Part shown: one piece after another, positions 1 through 4,990 of the stretch
Layout: each line of letters opens with the position of its first letter
Numbering within the stretch: position 1 is the first letter of the stretch
Assembly: GCA_002358895.1 (NCBI GenBank)
Contig: DEPR01000007.1
Span: 2,305-8,047 of the forward strand
Reading direction: 5' to 3'
DNA from: Ruminococcus sp. UBA3387
GTDB lineage: Bacteria > Bacillota > Clostridia > Oscillospirales > Ruminococcaceae
Length of the DNA stretch: 5,743 nt
The notes under the pieces: generated by a model
Told to the model about the DNA's origin: nothing
Databases searched by the model: none
What the model saw: the letters and a program-made list of their open reading frames with translations, nothing else
Position numbers and translations under genes: made by a program

Positions 1-236
1 AACAGAAATTTAACAGGCATTCGCACAAACCTGCATATTTTTTCAGTAAGCCCTGATGCCTGAGCAACTTTCATTACACCGCCCCATAATGCCATAGGTC
101 CTATCAGGCTTATAACTGTTTGCACAGCTATATTACCAGAATCAAGCAACGCATTCGATAACACATTAATCTTATTATCTGCTATAGCAACTATTACTGA
201 TAGAGACATTATTATAATAATTATATAATTTGTCAA
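1..236 (-). CDS. spmA: Spore maturation protein A, N-terminal part (cut by window edge)
   Basis: This is a partial integral membrane protein of the nucleoside-recognition/Gate-domain family. In Bacillus, SpmA acts with SpmB in dehydration of the spore core. The 78 visible residues start with a hydrophobic Ile-rich helix (about residues 4-19) and continue to a segment reading ISLIGPMALWGGVMKVAQAS (about 42-61) followed by GL. That segment matches the conserved 'GLxxxLxxWLGLMKIAExSGL' region of SpmA, and a Pro-containing end (MPVKFL) follows. The start is taken as TTG at 236 because AGGAAG (246-251) lies 9 nt upstream on the minus strand. The first ATG, at 209, has no ribosome binding site and would remove half of the first membrane helix. 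The reading frame was worked out by hand and is open back to a stop at about 311. Family assignment rests on recalled similarity. It is divergent from the AbrB-like gene, which suits a sporulation/transition-state locus. Confidence 0.8.
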   Translation of the reverse strand, partial: MTNYIIIIIMSLSVIVAIADNKINVLSNALLDSGNIAVQTVISLIGPMALWGGVMKVAQASGLTEKICRFVRMPVKFL

Positions 237-245
237 GAAAATACA

Positions 246-254
246 CTTCCTTTT
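246..254 (-). promoter_or_regulatory. Ribosome binding site that fixes the spmA TTG start
   Basis: The minus strand reads AAAAGGAAG here, 9 nt before the TTG at 236-234. No comparable site precedes the ATG at 209-207, so this site decides in favour of the TTG start. Confidence 0.6.
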
Positions 255-327
255 GGCATAATAAATGAATTCTTTTAATTTTTTTAGCAATTTTGAACAA
301 ACTGTTATTTAATTTATTTCTTATCAC

Positions 328-356
328 TTGACACAAAACGACATATAAGATATAAT
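328..356 (+). promoter_or_regulatory. Consensus sigma-A promoter of the AbrB-like gene
   Basis: TTGACA (328-333) and TATAAT (351-356) are both exact consensus, separated by exactly 17 nt. Transcription should start near 363, giving a leader of about 65 nt before the ATG at 428. A perfect promoter like this should be strong unless repressed. The inverted repeat just downstream is a candidate control site. Confidence 0.85.
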
Positions 357-382
357 TGTAATATGGTTAATTATATAGTATA

Positions 383-399
383 TGGATAAGTATTATCCA
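383..399. repeat. Short inverted repeat in the leader of the AbrB-like gene
   Basis: TGGATAA and TTATCCA form perfect 7-bp arms around a 3-nt centre (GTA). The repeat sits about 20 nt downstream of the expected transcription start and ends 12 nt before the Shine-Dalgarno sequence (411-418). This position suits an operator that blocks elongation, or a small leader hairpin. Autoregulation by the AbrB-like protein is a guess from the known behaviour of AbrB. The loop is small and no T-run follows, so it is not a terminator. Confidence 0.45.
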
Positions 400-427
400 C
401 CCATTTTATTAGGAAGGATTGTGTTTT

Positions 428-673
428 ATGAAATCAACAGGTATTGTCAGAAGAGTTGACGGACTTGGCAGAATTGTTCTCCCAATCGAGCTCAGAAGAG
501 TATTTGATTTGGACATTAGCGATGCTGTAGAGATTTACACAGAGGACGATAAGATTATTCTTAAGAAATTCCAGCGTTCATGTGTTTTCTGCACAAGTGG
601 TGAAGACATCGTTGAGTATAAGGGTAAATCCGTATGCTCAAAGTGTATGGAGGAACTCCATAACGGAAAATAA
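428..673 (+). CDS. AbrB-family transcriptional regulator with Cys-rich C-terminal tail
   Basis: This 81-residue protein is predicted to be a DNA-binding transition-state regulator. Residues 1-48 form the swapped-hairpin AbrB domain. MKSTGIVRRVDGLGRIVLPI, then ELRR and the following DAVEIYTEDDKIILKKF, closely follow Bacillus AbrB (MKSTGIVRKVDELGRVVIPI... DALEIYVDDEKIILKKY). The Bacillus multimerisation domain is absent. In its place, residues 52-73 hold CVFC and CSKC, spaced 14 residues apart, which looks like a small zinc-binding knuckle. I recall such tails in clostridial AbrB-like proteins. The ATG at 428 is chosen over the in-frame TTG at 419 because AGGAAGGA (411-418) gives 9-nt spacing to the ATG and would abut the TTG. 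The gene is monocistronic, with its own promoter and terminator. Targets cannot be read from the sequence; spmA is the divergent neighbour. Confidence 0.9.
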   Translation: MKSTGIVRRVDGLGRIVLPIELRRVFDLDISDAVEIYTEDDKIILKKFQRSCVFCTSGEDIVEYKGKSVCSKCMEELHNGK

Positions 674-680
674 AATCAAT

Positions 681-717
681 ACAGAGCAGGCATTAAGCTT
701 GCTCTGTTTTATTTTTA
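681..717 (+). terminator. Rho-independent terminator of the AbrB-like gene
   Basis: An 11-bp stem pairs 681-691 with 697-707 (ACAGAGCAGGC / GCTTGCTCTGT, one G-U pair) around the loop ATTAA. It is followed by a T-rich tract (TTTTATTTTTAT) and begins 7 nt after the stop codon. Confidence 0.9.
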
Positions 718-742
718 TGTGTTTATTTATTAATATATGCAA

Positions 743-768
743 AAAAGCGACTAAACTTAGCCGCTTTT
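743..768 (-). terminator. Terminator of the glycosyltransferase gene, probably bidirectional
   Basis: AAAAGCG (743-749) pairs with CGCTTTT (762-768). After one A/C mismatch, CTA (751-753) pairs with TAG (758-760) around a 4-nt loop. On the minus strand the stem runs into TTTTTT, the expected U-tract. On the plus strand it runs into TTTTATTTT, so it could also stop readthrough from the AbrB-like gene. The glycosyltransferase stop codon (769-767) lies within the edge of the stem. Confidence 0.8.
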
Positions 769-1606
769 ATTTTCTGAGAAGTTTATTATAAATAATGCTT
801 GTACAGCTTTTTGGCAAAATAAATATAACAATCTGCAATGCACACGGAATAAGGAAATCAATGAAATTTGAATATCCAGACTTTAAAATACGCCATCTTA
901 CACCGATAAAAGACTTAGTATTGTTCCAGTTGTGTCTACGTTCATAATTGCTTTCTGACACCCTGTAACGTACAAGAATTTCAGGAATATTTCTGCCAAC
1001 TGCACCTTTATGAAGCATATTGACTACAAAATCGTAATCCTCGCATCTTTTTACCGATGAATAGCCACCAATTGCCAGAGCTTTTGACTTTTTAAAAACA
1101 AGGGTCTGATTATTGAATGGATTTCTACGTTTTGCATACTGGTGGATTTCATCATTTTCTACAGGAGTTTTCTTGACTGCTATAAACTCATCAGTATCTG
1201 TATCAAACTCTTCGATATATGCACCACACATATCAAGTGCAGGATTTGAAACCATAAGTTCAATCTGCTTTTCACATCTTTCAGGTAATGCAATATCATC
1301 TGAATCCATTTTTACTATATATTCGTTTTTGCACAAATCAATCCCGATATTAGCACACTGACCAGTTCCGACTTTTTTATCAAGTCTCTTAACGCAGAAT
1401 ATATCAGGGTACTGCTCTTCATATTCCTGTATTACTCTATCAAGTTCTTCAGTAAGCTTTCCATCACAAATCAAAACAAAATTGTCAGTTCTATGAGACT
1501 GAGAAAGCATACTATCAAGACTGATTTTCAGATACTCAGCTTTTTCTCCTTCATAAACGGACATTAAAACACTATATGGTGGAAGATATTTTTCAGATAC
1601 ACTCAC
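767..1606 (-). CDS. Family 2 glycosyltransferase (GT-A fold)
   Basis: This 279-residue enzyme should transfer a sugar from a nucleotide-sugar donor, probably for a surface glycan or exopolysaccharide. Visible motifs are the N-terminal beta strand YSVLMSVYEGE, which starts the nucleotide-binding fold, and the metal-binding DxD as VKMDSDDIALPER (DSDD about 101-104). Further on are the GG-containing acceptor segment (FNNQTLVFKKSKALAIGGYS) and an ED pair (about 189-190, RCEDYDF), which is the usual place of the catalytic base. A hydrophobic stretch near the C-terminus (about 250-265) may contact the membrane. Length is typical of AmsE/EpsE-like enzymes. GTG at 1606 is chosen because AAAGGTGG lies 8 nt upstream. 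An alternative GTG at 1618 would overlap that site and add four residues. It is a single gene with its own promoter and terminator and no neighbouring polysaccharide genes, so donor and acceptor are unknown. Confidence 0.9.
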   Translation of the reverse strand: MSVSEKYLPPYSVLMSVYEGEKAEYLKISLDSMLSQSHRTDNFVLICDGKLTEELDRVIQEYEEQYPDIFCVKRLDKKVGTGQCANIGIDLCKNEYIVKMDSDDIALPERCEKQIELMVSNPALDMCGAYIEEFDTDTDEFIAVKKTPVENDEIHQYAKRRNPFNNQTLVFKKSKALAIGGYSSVKRCEDYDFVVNMLHKGAVGRNIPEILVRYRVSESNYERRHNWNNTKSFIGVRWRILKSGYSNFIDFLIPCALQIVIFILPKSCTSIIYNKLLRK

Positions 1607-1614
1607 AAATATAA

Positions 1615-1622
1615 CCACCTTT
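1615..1622 (-). promoter_or_regulatory. Ribosome binding site that fixes the glycosyltransferase start
   Basis: The minus strand reads AAAGGTGG here, 8 nt before the GTG at 1606-1604. The upstream in-frame GTG (1618-1616) lies inside this site, which argues against its use. Confidence 0.6.
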
Positions 1623-1642
1623 CCCTTATATTTATTAAAACA

Positions 1643-1671
1643 ATTATAACATTTAACCCACCCTTTGTCAA
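1643..1671 (-). promoter_or_regulatory. Consensus sigma-A promoter of the glycosyltransferase gene
   Basis: On the minus strand, TTGACA (1671-1666) and TATAAT (1648-1643) are exact consensus with a 17-nt spacer. Transcription should start near 1636, leaving a leader of about 30 nt. This is the second perfect promoter in the window. Confidence 0.85.
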
Positions 1672-1724
1672 GGCAGACCGATTTATTGAAAATCTTAATT
1701 ATTTCATAAAAAATGGGATTTTGC

Positions 1725-1753
1725 TTGCTAAAATTGTATATGTATGGTATAAT
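1725..1753 (+). promoter_or_regulatory. Sigma-A promoter of the epimerase-dtd-lipoprotein operon
   Basis: TTGCTA (1725-1730), a 17-nt spacer and TATAAT (1748-1753), with an extended -10 TGG just before it (1745-1747). Start is expected near 1760, about 24 nt before the ATG at 1784. It is divergent from the glycosyltransferase promoter; the two -35 boxes are 53 nt apart. That A+T-rich spacer shows no obvious operator. Confidence 0.8.
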
Positions 1754-1783
1754 TAATTAATAATTATTATTGGAGGGTTTACT

Positions 1784-2644
1784 ATGCTTTACACCATAAA
1801 AAATAATATACTTTCAATTTCAGCTGACACATTCGGAGCTGAGCTTCATTCTATAAATAAAGACGGAACAGAATATCTCTGGCAGTGTGGCGACTCCTGG
1901 AAAAGATATGCTCCCGTTCTCTTTCCTTTTATTTGTTCCCCAACAGGTAAAAAATACTCAGCAAAAGGTATAGAGTATACAATGCCTGCTAACCACGGTT
2001 TTGCAAGAGACAGCGAATTTGAATTTCTCTCAAAGACCGAGAATTCCATTTCTTTCATACTAAAATCAAATGATGAAACTCTAAAAGTATATCCATATGA
2101 TTTCGAATTTATTGTTACATATACTCTTGAAGATAATCGTGTAATTGTATCAAATCTTGTTAAGAACACAGGAAATGAAGATATGTATTTTTATGTGGGT
2201 GGACATCCTGCGTTCAACTGTCCTATCGAAGAAAACCTTGAATTTTCTGACTTTTATGTGGAATATGAAAAGAACGAAACTATAATTCAGCCGTTGCCTG
2301 ACGGCACAAGCCGTGTAATTATTGACGGTGAAAACAAATACGCTTTATCTCGTCAGCTTTTCGACTACGACGTTATTATGAAAGATAAGCCAGCTTCAAA
2401 GTCAATAGCACTCAAATCTGACAAGTCAGATCGTGCTGTAACAGTAGAATTTCCTGAAAGCGACTGTATCGCTGTATGGTCCCCAACAGGTGATGACAAC
2501 GCAACTTTTGTATGTCTTGAGCCCTGGACTTCTGTACCGACATATGCAGATGATGAGGATTTCGCAATAGAAAACAAAAAGCACGCAATTAAATTATCTG
2601 CAAATGAATGTTATGACTACAAGTATACAATAAAAATTGACTAA
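1784..2644 (+). CDS. Aldose 1-epimerase-like protein (GalM/LacX family)
   Basis: This 286-residue cytoplasmic protein belongs to the aldose 1-epimerase superfamily (COG2017), which interconverts alpha and beta anomers of hexoses or hexose phosphates. The LacX/YeaD-like branch is suggested by its length and by the opening '[13 protein letters not shown]...EYLWQ'. Family landmarks are all present: PANHGFAR (His71), [10 protein letters not shown] (His141) and the catalytic Glu in CLEPWTSVP (Glu246). It therefore looks intact. The substrate cannot be read from the sequence. A GGAGGG site (1772-1777) sits 6 nt before the ATG. It is the first gene of a four-gene operon and ends 11 nt before dtd. 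No sugar transport or kinase gene is adjacent, so a general mutarotase role is more likely than a dedicated catabolic one. Confidence 0.9.
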   Translation: MLYTIKNNILSISADTFGAELHSINKDGTEYLWQCGDSWKRYAPVLFPFICSPTGKKYSAKGIEYTMPANHGFARDSEFEFLSKTENSISFILKSNDETLKVYPYDFEFIVTYTLEDNRVIVSNLVKNTGNEDMYFYVGGHPAFNCPIEENLEFSDFYVEYEKNETIIQPLPDGTSRVIIDGENKYALSRQLFDYDVIMKDKPASKSIALKSDKSDRAVTVEFPESDCIAVWSPTGDDNATFVCLEPWTSVPTYADDEDFAIENKKHAIKLSANECYDYKYTIKID

Positions 2645-2655
2645 GGAGCATTAAT

Positions 2656-3117
2656 ATGAAGGCTGTAATTCAGCGTGTAAAAAATGCAGATGTTGTAGTA
2701 GACGGAAATACTGTAGGAGAAATTAAAGAGGGCTTTCTGATTTTTCTCGGTGCAGGAAATGAAGATACGGAAAAAGACTGCGAAAAATTAGCCGACAAAA
2801 TCTCAAAGCTGAGAATTTTTTCAGACGAAAATGACAAGATTAATCTATCAATAAATGATATAAACGGCGATATTCTTGTTATATCTCAGTTTACTTTGTA
2901 TGCTGACTGTAGAAAAGGCAACAGGCCAAGTTTTATAAATGCTGGTTCCCCACAAAGAGCCGAGGAGCTTTATGAATACTTTATAAAAACAATCGGCAGC
3001 AAGATAAACGGAAAAGTAGAACACGGTATTTTTGGTGCAGATATGAAAGTATCACTTCTCAACGATGGACCATTTACTGTTGTTCTGAACTGCGTAAACG
3101 GAGAAATATTATTATGA
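2656..3117 (+). CDS. dtd: D-aminoacyl-tRNA deacylase
   Basis: This 153-residue protein is expected to hydrolyse the ester bond of D-aminoacyl-tRNAs, and of glycine mischarged on tRNA-Ala, in the cytoplasm. It protects translation from D-amino acids. The family signatures are complete. The N-terminus [17 protein letters not shown] is followed by LRIF (52-55), [17 protein letters not shown] (77-93) with the active-site SQFTL, FGADM (126-130), and the Gly-cisPro motif in NDGPFT (136-141), where most members have NDGPVT. Length equals the usual 145-155 residues. AAGGAG (2643-2648) overlaps the stop codon of the epimerase gene and lies 7 nt before the ATG. Its stop overlaps the next start as ATGA, so translation of the two is probably coupled. 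In many Firmicutes dtd follows relA; that is not the case here. Confidence 0.97.
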   Translation: MKAVIQRVKNADVVVDGNTVGEIKEGFLIFLGAGNEDTEKDCEKLADKISKLRIFSDENDKINLSINDINGDILVISQFTLYADCRKGNRPSFINAGSPQRAEELYEYFIKTIGSKINGKVEHGIFGADMKVSLLNDGPFTVVLNCVNGEILL

Positions 3118-3455
3118 ATATTCAGATTTTTGGGAAGAAAAAGTGCTTTGAAACCAAAAAAGCTGAGCGTTATTTTAAAGAACGTGGCATAAGGTTTCAA
3201 AGGATTGCACTTGAGGAAAAAGGACTTAGCAAAGGTGAATTCAACAGTGTCAGAGCTAATGTAAAAAGCCTTGATGAACTAATTGACTACAATTCAAAAA
3301 GTGATACTGCTACTCTCATTAAATATCTTTCCAACGAATCGGATAAAGTGGAAAAATTATTGGAAAACCCTATGCTTTTTAAGACTCCCATTGTCAGAAA
3401 CGGTAAAGCCGCAACTGTTGGCTACTGTCCTGACATATGGAAAACCTGGGAGTAA
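3114..3455 (+). CDS. ArsC/Spx-family thioredoxin-fold protein
   Basis: This 113-residue protein belongs to the arsenate reductase-like family (COG1393; ArsC, YffB, Spx), a thioredoxin fold with an inserted helical domain. Residues 1-20 read [20 protein letters not shown], with a single Cys (C11) at the end of the first strand, as in YffB-type members. It lacks the CxxC of redox-active Spx and the CSKSR of classical ArsC. The C-terminal [20 protein letters not shown] carries the cis-Pro (P92) and conserved Arg (R95). A second Cys (C105) lies in GYCPDIW, where most members have another residue. Arsenate reduction is not implied, since no ars genes are nearby. A redox or glutaredoxin-linked role is an inference. 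GGAGA (3100-3104) lies 9 nt before the ATG, which overlaps the dtd stop by 4 nt. Confidence 0.85.
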   Translation: MNIQIFGKKKCFETKKAERYFKERGIRFQRIALEEKGLSKGEFNSVRANVKSLDELIDYNSKSDTATLIKYLSNESDKVEKLLENPMLFKTPIVRNGKAATVGYCPDIWKTWE

Positions 3456-3472
3456 AATTATAGGAGGATAAT

Positions 3473-4747
3473 ATGGGGAAACATATTCGGGGTTTTATAT
3501 GCCTGGTGATTATCGGCATATTATGCTTGTCAGGCTGTGATTTTTTAAACAGAAAGCCTGCTGATGATGACTATTTTCTTACGGGGAAATATGACTCCTG
3601 GACTGAAACAGGTGCTGAAACGAATTTTGAATGGCTGATAAAGCCATCTGTTCCGGCATCAAATATTATTGTAGCTGATTTCAGTCAGGTTAATACAACT
3701 AAAATTAATCGCTATTTTCTGAATGTGGCTGTAATCTACTCCGAGGGGCAGTATGGCTTTATAAATTATGACGGCGATATGGTTGTCGAACCATCTTTTG
3801 ACCATTATTACGTTTGCCCTTGTGGTGAAATTGTGCTTTACGACGCAAATGGCGACGTTGTTACCGAAAGCTGTACACTTGATATAAACGGACAACCTAC
3901 ATTCAATGCAAATATCCACGAAGACGACTCCCCGTCTTATTACTGGGATATCAACACCGAAAAACTGTTTATCAAAAAGAAAAACGAGTACTTCGCTACA
4001 CCTTTTAACGGAGATGAAACTATCGTTGCAGAACAGACAAATGTAACAGAAATAGGCTATAACACATATTCCGTACCAACCAACAACAGTCCTGTTTTTG
4101 CTGTATTCAAGGACGGCGAAAGGCTGACTGATTTCATTTATGAAGACTATTATATGCCTGCTCACAGAAGCTCAAACTCAACTGCAATCGCCTTGAAATC
4201 AAATGGCAAATGGGGCTACATAAATTCAAATGGCAAAGAGCTGATTCCGTTCAAATTTGATGATATATTAAGCTCATATAACGGTAGCTACAACGGTATA
4301 TCGGACAAATCTCACCCATACTTGTACTCAGATGGATTTGTACCTGTATACGACGGAAGTAATTTCAGCTATTATGATATGGACGGGAAATGTGTAGTTC
4401 CTGAAGGCATTTTTGAACAGGCCAGACCCGTTATAAACGGAAAAGCCTGGGTTAAATGCGATGGTAAGTGGGGTGTAATTCAATTAGGTGAAATCAGAGA
4501 AAAGTTTGTAACTACTACTGCATCAACATATGCTACAAACAACTCCTGGACCACTTCAAGCACATCTGACACCGGAACCACCACTTCCGTTAGCCAGACA
4601 ACAGGTGGCACAACTACAAACGCCCAATCAACTACTTCTGCTTCGCAATCTGAGGACACAACTACCCTACCTACAGAAACCACCCCTGTAGTTTCATCAG
4701 ATGTACAGACTGAGCCAATAACCGACAATACAGATTTCATTGAATAA
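3473..4747 (+). CDS. WG-repeat lipoprotein with Ser/Thr-rich C-terminal tail
   Basis: This 424-residue exported lipoprotein has unknown function. The signal peptide has a short positive start (MGKHIRG), a hydrophobic core, and the lipobox LSGC with Cys22 as the expected lipidation site. Between about 85 and 340 are WG-type (KWG) beta repeats: YGFINYDGDMVVEPSF (94-109), KWGYINSNGKELIPFKFD (246-263), a degenerate SYYDMDGKCVVPEG (299-312), and KWGVIQLGE (332-340). Aromatic and Asp/Asn-rich segments lie between them. From about 347 to the end it is dominated by Thr and Ser with acidic residues, resembling an extracellular linker, but nothing follows it. AGGAGGA (3462-3468) is close to the ATG (4 nt). 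It is last in the operon, 17 nt after the ArsC/Spx-like gene. WG repeats occur in many uncharacterised surface and effector-associated proteins, so no specific partner is claimed. Confidence 0.88.
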   Translation: MGKHIRGFICLVIIGILCLSGCDFLNRKPADDDYFLTGKYDSWTETGAETNFEWLIKPSVPASNIIVADFSQVNTTKINRYFLNVAVIYSEGQYGFINYDGDMVVEPSFDHYYVCPCGEIVLYDANGDVVTESCTLDINGQPTFNANIHEDDSPSYYWDINTEKLFIKKKNEYFATPFNGDETIVAEQTNVTEIGYNTYSVPTNNSPVFAVFKDGERLTDFIYEDYYMPAHRSSNSTAIALKSNGKWGYINSNGKELIPFKFDDILSSYNGSYNGISDKSHPYLYSDGFVPVYDGSNFSYYDMDGKCVVPEGIFEQARPVINGKAWVKCDGKWGVIQLGEIREKFVTTTASTYATNNSWTTSSTSDTGTTTSVSQTTGGTTTNAQSTTSASQSEDTTTLPTETTPVVSSDVQTEPITDNTDFIE

Positions 4748-4751
4748 GAGA

Positions 4752-4785
4752 AAACGCCACTACAGATAAAACTGTAATGGCGTTT
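4752..4785. terminator. Hairpin terminator closing the operon, likely bidirectional
   Basis: AAACGCCA (4752-4759) pairs with TGGCGTTT (4778-4785). After one C/A mismatch, TACAG (4761-4765) pairs with CTGTA (4772-4776) around the loop ATAAAA. It begins 5 nt after the lipoprotein stop. The plus-strand tail is only moderately T-rich (TTTAATATTTAT). The minus-strand tail (TTTTCTCTTATT) is better, so it may also end transcripts coming from gpsA. Confidence 0.75.
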
Positions 4786-4796
4786 AATATTTATAT

Positions 4797-4950
4797 CAAG
4801 GGGGAATAATAAGTGGTCGGGACTTTGGGTAGCTTCACTTCTCTTGAATGTTTCATAAATTTTAAGTGATACCTATTACAACTAAAGCATAATCATACTC
4901 TAATTTATTCAGGTGTCCCTTAACCTGTACCTATATATTAATTCCCCAAT
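4797..4950. ncRNA. Candidate structured RNA with complementary ends (identity unknown)
   Basis: No gene fits between the terminator and gpsA. The two ends of this stretch are complementary: GGGGAATAAT (4801-4810) pairs with ATTAATTCCCC (4937-4947) with one bulged A. Nested inside are GGGAC/GTCCC (4819-4823 with 4915-4919), ATAAATT/AATTTAT (4855-4861 with 4902-4908) and a small hairpin GTGAT/ATTAC (4866-4870 with 4875-4879). Together these make a rod of about 147 nt with internal bubbles, reminiscent of 6S RNA. On the minus strand a TATAAT (4962-4957) stands about 10 nt before the closing stem, and the hairpin at 4752-4785 follows it. No -35 box is visible. On the plus strand no terminator follows. 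The strand is therefore open, with minus slightly favoured. Pairing was done by eye and could be chance in A+T-rich DNA. Confidence 0.3.
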
Positions 4951-4990
4951 GTGAAAATTATATGATAACAAGCAAAAACTTTGAGGTAAT

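Noticed and set aside
257..420. A sporulation-type (sigma-E, -F/G or -K) promoter for spmA
   Set aside because: A CATATTA box resembling a sigma-G -10 can be found upstream on the minus strand, but no matching -35 stands at the right distance. In such A+T-rich DNA the match is not meaningful.
582..791. A 69-codon plus-strand frame overlapping the end of the AbrB-like gene
   Set aside because: It runs through the terminator at 681-717 and the second hairpin, and lies out of frame over the conserved Cys-rich tail.
3114..3455. Arsenate resistance gene
   Set aside because: The classical arsenate-binding loop is missing and no ars regulator or efflux gene is adjacent, so only the fold family is claimed.
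3659..4165. A 168-codon open frame on the minus strand inside the lipoprotein gene
   Set aside because: It is a shadow of the lipoprotein coding frame. The sense frame has a signal peptide, lipobox and WG repeats, and the antisense frame has none.
4791..4856. A 21-codon frame on the minus strand within the possible RNA (starts MKHSREVKLPK)
   Set aside because: No ribosome binding site precedes the ATG, and the stretch overlaps the paired ends of the candidate RNA. It is more likely a chance frame.
4801..4947. Terminal inverted repeats suggesting a miniature transposable element
   Set aside because: The flanks (TCAAG on the left, AATGT on the right) show no target-site duplication, and the arms are only about 10 bp. 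RNA pairing explains them at least as well.
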